Source: VXOI01 sp965261945 (GTDB lineage: Bacteria; Chloroflexota; Dehalococcoidia; Lucifugimonadales; UBA3495). From it: a stretch of DNA of 64,000 nucleotides. A model generated the notes under the pieces. It did not search any database and was not told the DNA's origin. It saw nothing but the letters and a program-made list of their open reading frames with translations. Numbering within the stretch: the first letter of the stretch is position 1; every line of letters starts with the position of its first letter. Made by a program: the position numbers and the translations under genes. The stretch spans positions 124,001 to 188,000 of the forward strand of contig CBDHEF010000002.1 of the NCBI GenBank assembly GCA_965261945.1, in the 5' to 3' direction. Shown here piece by piece: positions 41,437 to 50,175 of the stretch.

Positions 41437-41639
41437 TCTCGACAAATCCTCGCCGCACCGGTTCATTCGGCGCTTGGCCTGCCAATGATGATAACACCGC
41501 TAGCGGAATACGACCATAACGGTGGAGCGGATTCGGCGGTATAATGCGGTCTGTCTTCCGCGTCACCCCGGGGGACGCGCGGCTGCCGGAAGGCGCGGCT
41601 GCCGGAAGACTCGGAAACGCGAATAGGACGTGAAAGGGA

Positions 41640-41912
41640 ATGACCACACCGGCCGGCCTGGAAGTTAAGCCAAGCGAGGACATGACCCGCATTCAGGTGG
41701 TATGCGAACACCAGAGGGGACTCATTTACGTGGTTCCTGCGGAGCGCAGCTGGGTTTGCTCCGCCGAGCTTATGCCGGCTCACGCACTGGCAGGCTTCTT
41801 CCGTGAACTGGTTGCCTTGAAGAACCCCGCTGTGGAAGACCTCATGAAGCAGTGGGGCCTCTATTTCCGCCAGCTTCCTGTGTTGGCGGAAAGCGAAGCA
41901 GCGAGCGAGTAA
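41640..41912 (+). CDS. Small uncharacterised protein
   Basis: 90 residues, no membrane span and no family recognised. Reads TRIQVVCEHQRGLIYVVPAE then RSWVCSAELMPAHALAGFFR, ending in an acidic tail. Two Cys. ATG 41640 preceded by AAAGGGA. It stands divergent from hflK and convergent to ftsH, ending before the hairpin at 41942. Good codon structure and ribosome site argue that it is real. Confidence 0.6.
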   Translation: MTTPAGLEVKPSEDMTRIQVVCEHQRGLIYVVPAERSWVCSAELMPAHALAGFFRELVALKNPAVEDLMKQWGLYFRQLPVLAESEAASE

Positions 41913-41941
41913 CGGGCGTGGAGTAAACGGGCGTGGAGTAA

Positions 41942-41978
41942 CAGAACAGGGGTGGAATTCAATTCCGCCCCTGTTCTG
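41942..41978. terminator. Hairpin between convergent small gene and ftsH
   Basis: 18-bp arms (41942-41959 and 41961-41978, one G-T wobble) with a single-base centre: CAGAACAGGGG at one side and CCCCTGTTCTG at the other. Between two converging stops. Largest member of the AGGGG/CCCCT set. Confidence 0.75.
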
Positions 41979-42025
41979 ATTCAGCCCATCTGCGGTTCGG
42001 TGGTTGCCGCCGTATCCCTGGCGTC

Positions 42026-43972
<1,947 letters not shown>

Positions 43973-44028
43973 ATAGCCCTCTCGCTGGCGGCCCTTTCAC
44001 GCCGCGAACCAGCGTTACTTCCCTTCTT

Positions 44029-44057
44029 ATATTAGCCAAGCATCTCCCAAATTGCAA
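44029..44057 (-). promoter_or_regulatory. Promoter of ftsH
   Basis: On the minus strand TTGCAA (44057-44052), 17-bp spacer, TAATAT (44034-44029), 57 bases upstream of the ATG at 43972; GGGAAG lies nearer the start. Confidence 0.55.
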
Positions 44058-44266
44058 AAGCCCAAATTGCGGCCTTCCCCATTTTCGCGCACCAAGGCCA
44101 TTGCGGCGTGTATGGGGCTGTGGCAAGCGCGGCTATTGCGATACAATTCAAACGCAAATTAAATTGCAATTGGGGCATGGGGCATGGGGCATGGGCGCTG
44201 CCGCGCTATGCGGCCAACCACTCTATCCATCTTATCCTTCTATCTGAAACGAGAGAGGTAATACCT

Positions 44267-45109
44267 ATGGCAGATTACGCTCATCCTGAATCCTTGGTAA
44301 GCACCGATTGGGTTGCCGAACATGGGAGCGACGCCGGCGTCCGGCTGGTTGAGGTGGACGTTGACACCTCGGCCTATGAGCAGGGACACATCGCAGGGGC
44401 CGTGGGCTGGAATTGGCAGTCGCAGTTGCAGCAGCCGGTGCGCCGCGACCTGGCATCAAAAGAAGAAATCGAGCGACTCCTGGGCGGTTCCGGAATAGGC
44501 AACGACACCACCGTCGTCCTCTACGGCGACAACAACAACTGGTTTGCTGCCTGGGCCTTCTGGCAGCTCAAGTATTATGGCCACGGCGATGTGCGGATAA
44601 TGAACGGGGGCCGGGTCAAGTGGGAAGCGGAGGGCCGCCCTACGACCACGGAAGCGCCTTCGTATTCCGCCGTCTCCTACACTGCCTCTGAGGGCGACCA
44701 GAGCATCCGCGCCTACCGGGACCAGGTGTTGTCCCTGGTCAACGCAGGAGGTATCGCTCTGGTGGACGTTCGCTCACCCGCCGAGTTCAGCGGCGAGCTG
44801 CTGGCTCCGGCCAACGTGCCTCAGGAGGGGTCCCAGCGCGGCGGCCACATCCCCGGCGCCTCCAACATCCCCTGGGGTCAGGCAGTTGCCGAGGACGGCG
44901 CCTTCAAGTCTGCCGACGCTCTTCGCGAACTGTACGCCGGCCAGGGAATCGACGGAAGCCGGGAAACCATCGCCTACTGCCGTATTGGGGAGCGCTCCTC
45001 GCATTCGTGGTTCGTCCTGACCCAGCTCCTCGGGTTTGACAATGTCCGCAACTACGACGGTTCATGGACCGAGTGGGGCAGCATCGTCGGAGCGCCCATA
45101 GAGAAATAG
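44267..45109 (+). CDS. Thiosulfate/3-mercaptopyruvate sulfurtransferase (two rhodanese domains)
   Basis: 280 residues from ATG 44267 (AGAGAGG upstream). N-terminal inactive rhodanese domain (VRLVEVDVDTSAYEQGHIAG, VVLYGDNNNWFAAWAFWQLK), C-terminal domain with VDVRSPAEFSGELLAP and active-site loop ETIAYCRIGERSSHSWFVLT (Cys in CRIGER, typical thiosulfate type). Transfers sulfane sulfur to cyanide or thiols. Followed by a rho-independent terminator, so probably monocistronic. Just upstream, 44176-44199 has GGGCATG repeated three times. Confidence 0.92.
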   Translation: MADYAHPESLVSTDWVAEHGSDAGVRLVEVDVDTSAYEQGHIAGAVGWNWQSQLQQPVRRDLASKEEIERLLGGSGIGNDTTVVLYGDNNNWFAAWAFWQLKYYGHGDVRIMNGGRVKWEAEGRPTTTEAPSYSAVSYTASEGDQSIRAYRDQVLSLVNAGGIALVDVRSPAEFSGELLAPANVPQEGSQRGGHIPGASNIPWGQAVAEDGAFKSADALRELYAGQGIDGSRETIAYCRIGERSSHSWFVLTQLLGFDNVRNYDGSWTEWGSIVGAPIEK

Positions 45110-45159
45110 GGTTGCCCGGGCGCGGAAAATCAATTTCGGGCAGGGCGCCCTTGGTAGAG

Positions 45160-45190
45160 AAAAGGAGCAGGCCATCCACCTGCTCCTTTT
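45160..45190 (+). terminator. Rho-independent terminator after the sulfurtransferase gene
   Basis: AAAAGGAGCAGG (45160-45171), loop CCATCCA, CCTGCTCCTTTT (45179-45190), then T. Perfect stem with a T tract, 50 bases after the stop. Confidence 0.9.
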
Positions 45191-45272
45191 TGCTTGAAAC
45201 TGTGCATAAATTGGCGTACGCAGCGGGAAAGCTCAATATAGTATGTTGCCGTTACGAATAAAGATTGAGCTT

Positions 45273-45310
45273 GTAACTTATCATTAACATTCTGGAAATA
45301 TATACGTAAC
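45273..45310 (+). promoter_or_regulatory. Four-half-site operator upstream of amt (GlnR-like)
   Basis: Half-sites GTAAC (45273), TTAAC (45284), GAAAT (45295) and GTAAC (45306) start at exact 11-bp intervals, one turn of DNA. Tandem 11-bp boxes of this type are known for OmpR-family regulators, and GTxAC/GxAAC boxes with 6-bp spacers are the GlnR consensus in actinobacteria. The same site precedes four micropeptide genes. Unlike those copies no -10 lies 10 bases after the last half-site; a candidate TATATT is at 45343. Confidence 0.75.
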
Positions 45311-45401
45311 AACTCGGAAATCCGCCTGAAACACCCTCGGCATATATTGTCAATCGGAATAATCCCATGCGCCCATTATTTGGGTGGAAAGGAGAAAGGC
45401 G

Positions 45402-46796
45402 ATGCTGGCAGAGACGGCTCACTATTCCAGAAGCGCAGCGGTGTTGCGGCGAGTTTTGCCCTACACCATCGCCGGGCTGTTCGCCGCGGCGGTGATGGCT
45501 GGGTACAACTTCGCCTTCGCTCAGGATGACCCGTCTCCGGGCGAGACTGCGCTGACCGATGTAGGCAACCTGACCACCATGATTGCGGCCTTCCTGGTCT
45601 TCTTCATGCAGGCCGGGTTCGCCTTCCTGGGCGCGGGGCTCATCCGGTCCAAGAACGTAACCAACTACATGACCAAGAGCTTCATGGACTTCGCCATTGC
45701 GTCGTTGTCCTTCTGGGCATTTGGTTTCGCGATCATGTTCGGTATGCCGGTAGCAGGCGGGCTGCTGGGTTTGGGAGAAGTCGAAGACTCCAGCAGTAGT
45801 CTCTTCTTCCTGGCACAAGGAGGCAATGATCCGAGTGTCTATATAAACTGGATGTTCCAGATGGTATTCGCCGGAACTGCTGCCACCATCGTAGCCGGAG
45901 CAGTTGCTGAGCGCACCAAGACGCAAGCATACTTGGCCTACAGCTTTATGATTGGCGCCATCATCTACCCGCTTTACGGCCACTGGGTCTGGCAAGGCGA
46001 AGGCTGGCTCAGTAACTTGGGTAACATTGGCCTACCGGCGGCGGTAGACTACGCCGGTTCCGGCGTAGTTCACGCAGTGGGCGGTTTCATCGCTCTGGCT
46101 GGGGCCGTCGTGGTCGGCGCGCGTATTGGCAAGTTCAACGCAGACGGCACAGCCAACCAATTGCCCGGCCACAATGTGCCTTTTGTGATTATCGGCACCT
46201 TCATCCTGTTTTTCGGATGGTTCGGCTTCAATATCAGTGGTGGCGGCGCCATCGGTCTCAACGCCATCAATACCTTGCTGGCTGGCGCCACCGGCGCGGT
46301 TGTGGCCCTCTATATCCAACTGGTTCGCACGGGCCAAACCGACATCCTGATGGCCTGTAACGGAGCGTTGGCTGGTTTGGTGGGTATCACCGCCCCAGTA
46401 GCCTACGTCGACCCGTGGTGGGCTGTCGTCATCGGCGCGATAGCTGCTCCTTTGATGATGGGTTCGGTATGGTTCATCGAAAACGTGCTGAAAATCGATG
46501 ATCCGGTAGGCGCCATCTCGGTTCATGGCACCTGCGGCCTGTGGGGTCTTCTGGCTGTCGGTATCTTCGCCAGCGAAAGCCCCGTAAACAGCGACGTAAT
46601 CGGACTGGTGGGCGGCAATGGCCTCCAGATCGTCTCGCAGCTCATCAGCATGGGCGTGGTGCTGGCCTGGGCACTGGTAACAGGCTTCGCCATGTTCCTG
46701 ATGCTGAAGTACACCATGGGCGTCCGCGCCTCACGCCAGGAGGAAGAGCAAGGCCTGGATTTGTCCGAGCACAATTTGCCTGCCTACGACATGTAG
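45402..46796 (+). CDS. amt: Ammonium transporter
   Basis: 464 residues from ATG 45402, preceded by AAAGGAG. Eleven or so membrane segments; first span in VLPYTIAGLFAAAVMAGYNF. Amt signatures: VFFMQAGFAFLGAGLIRSKN, the DYAGSGVVHAVGGFIALAGA block, FILFFGWFGFNISGGG, TDILMACNGALAGLVGITAP and ISVHGTCGLWGLLAVGIFAS (the second conserved pore His). Moves ammonium/ammonia inward under N limitation. No glnB/glnK is adjacent, which is unusual; instead a set of tiny membrane peptides follows. Ends with a hairpin at 46826. Confidence 0.95.
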   Translation: MLAETAHYSRSAAVLRRVLPYTIAGLFAAAVMAGYNFAFAQDDPSPGETALTDVGNLTTMIAAFLVFFMQAGFAFLGAGLIRSKNVTNYMTKSFMDFAIASLSFWAFGFAIMFGMPVAGGLLGLGEVEDSSSSLFFLAQGGNDPSVYINWMFQMVFAGTAATIVAGAVAERTKTQAYLAYSFMIGAIIYPLYGHWVWQGEGWLSNLGNIGLPAAVDYAGSGVVHAVGGFIALAGAVVVGARIGKFNADGTANQLPGHNVPFVIIGTFILFFGWFGFNISGGGAIGLNAINTLLAGATGAVVALYIQLVRTGQTDILMACNGALAGLVGITAPVAYVDPWWAVVIGAIAAPLMMGSVWFIENVLKIDDPVGAISVHGTCGLWGLLAVGIFASESPVNSDVIGLVGGNGLQIVSQLISMGVVLAWALVTGFAMFLMLKYTMGVRASRQEEEQGLDLSEHNLPAYDM

Positions 46797-46825
46797 CGCA
46801 TACCGGCATCTGGTAATGCGGCAAG

Positions 46826-46850
46826 CGGGCCGGGGAGCAACCCCGGCCCG
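46826..46850 (+). terminator. Terminator hairpin after amt
   Basis: CGGGCCGGGG (46826-46835), AGCAA, CCCCGGCCCG (46841-46850), then TTCCTATT. 10-bp perfect GC stem 29 bases after the stop. Confidence 0.75.
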
Positions 46851-46865
46851 TTCCTATTCCCCAAC

Positions 46866-46919
46866 GTAACAAACAATTTACTTTGACGAAAACCCGGGGT
46901 AACAACCTGCCGCGATACC
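46866..46919 (+). promoter_or_regulatory. Operator and -10 of micropeptide gene 1
   Basis: Half-sites GTAAC, TTTAC, GAAAA, GTAAC begin at 46866, 46877, 46888 and 46899 (11-bp period). Ten bases later GATACC (46914-46919) serves as -10. There is no -35 hexamer, so the last half-site would place the regulator at the -35, as in activator-dependent promoters. Confidence 0.75.
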
Positions 46920-46959
46920 GTCAGCATAAAGTTCAGTAGTTGATCGGGAGGCAGGAAAG

Positions 46960-47049
46960 ATGATTGCTCTGGCTGCTGCGGGCGCGTTTCTGGGACTGTT
47001 CACGCTGTGGGTGGTAATACCGAGGAAGTTCATGCGCAACAATAAGTAA
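46960..47049 (+). CDS. Nitrogen-locus membrane micropeptide 1 (29 aa)
   Basis: 29 residues, start MIALAAAGAFLGLFTLW and end VVIPRKFMRNNK. One membrane span (residues 2-20) and a basic tail, so the positive-inside rule predicts N outside and C in the cytoplasm. GGGAGG stands 9 bases before ATG. Three paralogs follow at 47999, 48332 and 48641 with the same start, AAGAF, GLF, W, PRK and NK. Each has its own operator and hairpin, the strongest evidence that such short frames are real genes. This copy is the most diverged and has one extra Asn. No known family. Role in ammonium uptake or GS regulation is inferred from the locus. Confidence 0.8.
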   Translation: MIALAAAGAFLGLFTLWVVIPRKFMRNNK

Positions 47050-47102
47050 CGCTCCTGCGCTCCGTCCCGTCTGTCTTGGCGGGCCGGCCGACGCCTTCCC
47101 CT

Positions 47103-47146
47103 GCATCGCCCCGTGCCGGTATGACGCTCCCGGCGCGGGGCGATGC
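47103..47146 (+). terminator. Hairpin after micropeptide gene 1
   Basis: GCATCGCCCCG pairs with CGGGGCGATGC (47103-47113 and 47136-47146) with a T-G mismatch position and an inner GCCGG/CCGGC stem. 16-bp strong stem without T tract, 54 bases after the stop. Confidence 0.7.
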
Positions 47147-47271
47147 CCTTGTGGGCTGGCAGGGAACCGCATCTACCTTAAAAGTAGTCTTTGGTCGCAG
47201 CGGAGCCAGGCGTGGACTACCCGGCGAGTGAAGCTATAACCCCGAAAAGCTGGTGAGCGCACCGGAGCACG

Positions 47272-47911
47272 GTGTACGGCGTTTGGGAGTCTCATTGGGG
47301 CCATTGGCGGGTATCCAGAAGTGTCCTGGCGGCGTTCTGGCTCAATATCGCAGTTAAGGCGGCGCCGATTTGCCTGCTGATTGTTGGAGCTTTCTCAGGA
47401 CTACAACAGTTCGAGGGAAAAGCGTTCCTCTGGCGTCTCGCCGCTTACCCGATTGCCACCCTGGTCATTCCCGTAATTTGGGCAGCCAGGTATCGCCGGG
47501 CGTCATACCCTTTGCCAGCGATATTCTGCTGACCTTGCCCTTCCTCATCGACACCGCCGGCAACGCCCTGGACCTTTACGACGCAGTTCAGTGGTGGGAC
47601 GATGCCAACCATCTCGTCAATTGGGCGCTGCTCTCCGGCGCTCTCCGGCGCTCTCCGGCGCTATCGGAGCGCTGGCTCGCCGGAGCCGTGTCCGGGCTTG
47701 GGAAACGTTGGCGTTCGTGGTGGGATTCGGAGCGGTCACTGCCATCCTGTGGGAGCTCGCGGAGTATTTTGCCTTCATCCGGCGCTCGCCGGAGTTGGCA
47801 ACCGCCTACGCCGATACGCTTGGCGACCTGGCGCTGGGCCTTACCGGGTCGGTGTTGGCTGGCCTGGCAGCTGCTCTGTCGCCGCGCCGGGCTATCGAGA
47901 GGGACTTGTAA
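47272..47911 (+). pseudogene. DUF2238/YjdF-like membrane protein, frame broken twice
   Basis: Three frames combine to one protein of about 205 residues: VLAAFWLNIAVKAAPICLLI (GTG 47272), then after about 47510 GVIPFASDILLTLPFLIDTA and GNALDLYDAVQWWDDANHLV, then after the repeat at 47631 GAIGALARRSRVRAWETLAF and ILWELAEYFAFIR to RAIERDL. GNALDLYxxxxWWDDxNHxVNW is the DUF2238 signature. First break: one-base shift near 47505. Second: two extra copies of a 10-bp repeat (47631-47660). It lies between micropeptide units 1 and 2. Unknown function in intact relatives. Confidence 0.72.
47631..47660 (+). repeat. 10-bp tandem repeat causing a frameshift
   Basis: CTCTCCGGCG three times perfectly. One copy would give the uninterrupted LLSGAIGAL; two extra copies (20 bp) shift the frame. 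Gain or loss of units could switch the gene on and off, or it may be decay. Confidence 0.9.
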
Positions 47912-47912
47912 C

Positions 47913-47966
47913 GTAACAATTAGTTAACATTCGCGTAAAAAGTGCGTAACAACCTGATGCAATACT
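47913..47966 (+). promoter_or_regulatory. Operator and -10 of micropeptide gene 2
   Basis: GTAAC, TTAAC, GTAAA, GTAAC at 47913, 47924, 47935 and 47946, again exactly 11 bp apart, then 10 bases and AATACT (47961-47966). Confidence 0.8.
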
Positions 47967-47998
47967 CTACTCATACCAAGTTCGGAGGAACACTCGGA

Positions 47999-48085
47999 AT
48001 GATAGCCATCGCCGCTGCCGGAGCCTTCGTCGGACTGTTCGCCCTCTGGGTGATCATTCCCCGGAAGTTTCTCAAGAACAAGTAG
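47999..48085 (+). CDS. Nitrogen-locus membrane micropeptide 2 (28 aa)
   Basis: 28 residues, start MIAIAAAGAFVGLFALW and end VIIPRKFLKNK. Same span and tail as the others. The leader TTCGGAGGA, 10 bases before ATG, is shared with copies 3 and 4. The peptide differs from copy 3 by six conservative residues while many codons differ silently, which suggests selection on the protein. A 22-bp hairpin follows at 48130. Confidence 0.82.
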   Translation: MIAIAAAGAFVGLFALWVIIPRKFLKNK

Positions 48086-48129
48086 ACCTGGCAGAACTTC
48101 GTTCGTCGGCAAAGGCGGGCGTCTAACCC

Positions 48130-48180
48130 GCTCTCACAGCTCACCCTGCGCGACCGAAGCGCGGGGTGAGCTGTGAGAGC
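48130..48180 (+). terminator. 22-bp hairpin after micropeptide gene 2
   Basis: GCTCTCACAGCTCACC (from 48130) pairs with GGTGAGCTGTGAGAGC (to 48180), and the stem continues with CTGCGC/GCGCGG around a 7-base loop; one G-U wobble. No T tract. Confidence 0.8.
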
Positions 48181-48245
48181 GGCATTCCGTCTTCGGCCAT
48201 CCTGGAGTTAGGCGCTTCCAGCCTTGGTTCCGGCGCTCCCAAGTC

Positions 48246-48299
48246 GTAACAAACATTTAACATTCATGTAAAAAGAACGTAACAACATGGGGCGATACT
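48246..48299 (+). promoter_or_regulatory. Operator and -10 of micropeptide gene 3
   Basis: GTAAC, TTAAC, GTAAA, GTAAC at 48246, 48257, 48268 and 48279; GATACT at 48294-48299 after the same 10-base gap. Confidence 0.82.
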
Positions 48300-48331
48300 A
48301 AGAGCATAACGAATTCGGAGGGACGCCCAGA

Positions 48332-48418
48332 ATGATAGCCATTGTCGCTGCCGGAGCCTTCATAGGATTGTTCGCCGCTTGGGTGGTTCTCCCCCGCAAG
48401 TTCCTCCGCAACAAGTAA
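48332..48418 (+). CDS. Nitrogen-locus membrane micropeptide 3 (28 aa)
   Basis: 28 residues, start MIAIVAAGAFIGLFAAW and end VVLPRKFLRNK. GGAGGGA lies 11 bases upstream in a leader (CATAACGAATTCGGAGG) shared with copy 4. Same predicted single-span topology. Followed by a true T-tract terminator, so the transcript is short and monocistronic. Confidence 0.82.
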   Translation: MIAIVAAGAFIGLFAAWVVLPRKFLRNK

Positions 48419-48460
48419 ATCATCCTACCCGCATCGGCGGGCGGCAAGAACGAAACCCAC

Positions 48461-48508
48461 CATTCACTCCACATCGGCCTTGTGCCGAAACGTGGAGTGA
48501 ATGTTTTT
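48461..48508 (+). terminator. Rho-independent terminator after micropeptide gene 3
   Basis: CATTCACTCCAC (48461-48472) pairs with GTGGAGTGAATG (48492-48503), inner TCGG/CCGA, followed by TTTTT (48504-48508). Confidence 0.9.
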
Positions 48509-48555
48509 CAGAGTCATGGCCATTCGTCCCCCCTTTGTCGCCGCAGCCTTGGTCT

Positions 48556-48609
48556 GTAACAAACATTTAACATCCATGCAAACTGTATGTAACAACCTGA
48601 GCGGATACT
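48556..48609 (+). promoter_or_regulatory. Operator and -10 of micropeptide gene 4
   Basis: GTAAC, TTAAC, GCAAA, GTAAC at 48556, 48567, 48578 and 48589; GATACT at 48604-48609. It is also the nearest such site upstream of the glutamine synthetase gene. Confidence 0.82.
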
Positions 48610-48640
48610 ATGGTCATAACGAATTCGGAGGAACGCCTAG

Positions 48641-48727
48641 ATGATAGCCATCGTTGCCGCCGGAGCCTTTGTCGGACTGTTCGCCCTCTGGGTGGTTCTC
48701 CCCAGGAAACTGATTCGCAACAAGTAA
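48641..48727 (+). CDS. Nitrogen-locus membrane micropeptide 4 (28 aa)
   Basis: 28 residues, start MIAIVAAGAFVGLFALW and end VVLPRKLIRNK. GGAGGA 9 bases before ATG. Same topology as the others; Phe of PRKF is Leu here. A 10-bp hairpin follows at 48776 and glnII begins 284 bases downstream, so read-through of the hairpin could feed the synthetase gene. Confidence 0.82.
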   Translation: MIAIVAAGAFVGLFALWVVLPRKLIRNK

Positions 48728-48775
48728 TTCAGGAATAAGCCCGCGGCAGAGCGGGCATCTGTGAGAAGGAACAAG

Positions 48776-48806
48776 TCGCTCCGCGTTGATTGAAAGCGCG
48801 GAGCGA
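48776..48806 (+). terminator. Hairpin after micropeptide gene 4
   Basis: TCGCTCCGCG (48776-48785) and CGCGGAGCGA (48797-48806) around an 11-base loop. No T tract. The rest of the 48728-49011 gap has no gene and no GTAAC box. Confidence 0.65.
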
Positions 48807-49011
48807 ACCATTTCCCCTGAGCGAGGTCTGTGAGAGCCGATGCTGGGATTTTCAGGATCGCCACTCGGTACGCCCGAAAGGCGCCTACTTTCTTTCCGCA
48901 CCCTGGCTGGCCTCCTTGGCTACCAATAATCATTCGGCGCGCCAAGACTTAAAAATGGCAGCCAAGTTCAGTTATAATTCGAAGGGAAATCTTGTAGGCG
49001 AGGATTAACCT

Positions 49012-50034
49012 ATGAGCTACAAGGCGGAATACATCTGGATTGACGGGCAAGAGCCCACGGCCAAGCTGCGGTCCAAAGGCAAGATTGTTCCGGACGGGGA
49101 AGCCCCCCCGGTTTGGGGCTTTGACGGTTCCAGCACCAACCAGGCCCCCGGCGAAAACTCGGACTGCGTACTTAACCCGGTCCTGATGGTCCCGGACCCG
49201 GTGCGGGGCGGCAACAACAAGCTGGTGATGTGCGAAGTGCTGCTCACAGACATGAGCCCTCACCCGTCCAACACCCGGGCTGGCTGCGCTGCCGCGGCGG
49301 GAAAGTATGCGGACCTGGACTGGTGGTTCGGAATCGAGCAGGAGTACACCTTTTTTGACGGCATCAAGCCATTGGGCTGGCCGGACAACGGTTTCCCCGC
49401 GCCCCAGGGCGGCTACTACTGCGGCGTAGGTTCAGACGAGGTTTTCGGCAGGCCCGTGGTGGAAAAGCACATGGACGCCTGCTTGGAGGCTGGCCTAGCA
49501 ATTGCCGGCATCAACGGCGAGGTTATGCCGGCACAGTGGGAGTTTCAGATTGGCCCGATCGCTGCGCCTGCCATTGGCGACCACCTGTGGCTGGCTCGCT
49601 GGCTGCTCTACCGCATCGGAGAGGACGTCGAGACCGTCGACGGACGCAAGGGCATCAGCGCCACCCTGGATCCCAAGCCAGTCAAGGGCGACTGGAACGG
49701 CGCCGGAGCCCACACCAACTTCTCCACCAACCGAATGCGGGAGGACTTCGACGCCTGCGTCGCTGCGGCGGAGGCCCTGAAGGGGCGCCACGATTTGCAC
49801 ATCATCAACTACGGGCACCGGATTGAAGAGCGGTTGACCGGCTTGCACGAAACCTGCTCCTTCCGGGAGTTCCGCTATGGCGTTTCCGACAGGGGCGCTT
49901 CGGTTCGGATTCCCTGGCAGGTGGCCCGGGACGGAAAGGGCTACATTGAAGACCGCCGGCCCAACGCCAATTGCGACCCCTACACCGTAACTAGGCTGAT
50001 TATCGAAACCGTGGGGGCGGCGGCCACTGCCTAG
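49012..50034 (+). CDS. glnII: Glutamine synthetase, type II (eukaryotic-like)
   Basis: 340 residues, the length of GSII. KAEYIWIDGQEPTAKLRSKG and the substrate loop VWGFDGSSTNQAPGENSDCV, then metal site GIEQEYTFFDG, GEVMPAQWEFQIGP, the GAGAHTNFSTNRMREDFDAC ATP/Glu region and SFREFRYGVSDRGASVRIPW. GSI-type adenylylation Tyr and length are absent. Makes glutamine from glutamate and ammonia with ATP. In Streptomyces, where it is called glnII, it is GlnR controlled (known), which suits the GlnR-like sites in this locus. Terminator at 50108. Confidence 0.94.
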   Translation: MSYKAEYIWIDGQEPTAKLRSKGKIVPDGEAPPVWGFDGSSTNQAPGENSDCVLNPVLMVPDPVRGGNNKLVMCEVLLTDMSPHPSNTRAGCAAAAGKYADLDWWFGIEQEYTFFDGIKPLGWPDNGFPAPQGGYYCGVGSDEVFGRPVVEKHMDACLEAGLAIAGINGEVMPAQWEFQIGPIAAPAIGDHLWLARWLLYRIGEDVETVDGRKGISATLDPKPVKGDWNGAGAHTNFSTNRMREDFDACVAAAEALKGRHDLHIINYGHRIEERLTGLHETCSFREFRYGVSDRGASVRIPWQVARDGKGYIEDRRPNANCDPYTVTRLIIETVGAAATA

Positions 50035-50107
50035 CAGTCCGTCTGCGCACCGTCCAATTGGATCGGATTTCGCCCGGACCAATCGGAGGCAACACAAAGG
50101 CAACAGT

Positions 50108-50139
50108 GAAAGCGCCGCATCGCCCGATGTGGCGCTTTC
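50108..50139 (+). terminator. Terminator after glnII
   Basis: GAAAGCGCC (50108-50116) pairs with GGCGCTTTC (50131-50139), extended inside by CATCG/CGATG, followed by GTTTGTT. Confidence 0.75.
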
Positions 50140-50175
50140 GTTTGTTCCGCGTCCCGCAGAATTCTGAGGGGAGTC

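Noticed and set aside
45240..48860. Insertion-sequence array as explanation of the repeated units
   Set aside because: Units share promoter and peptide but no transposase, no terminal inverted repeats common to all, and the hairpins differ in sequence. Repeated minigenes fit better.
48728..49011. A fifth micropeptide or N-operator directly before glnII
   Set aside because: No GTAAC half-site series and no MIA/PRK-type frame found in this gap.
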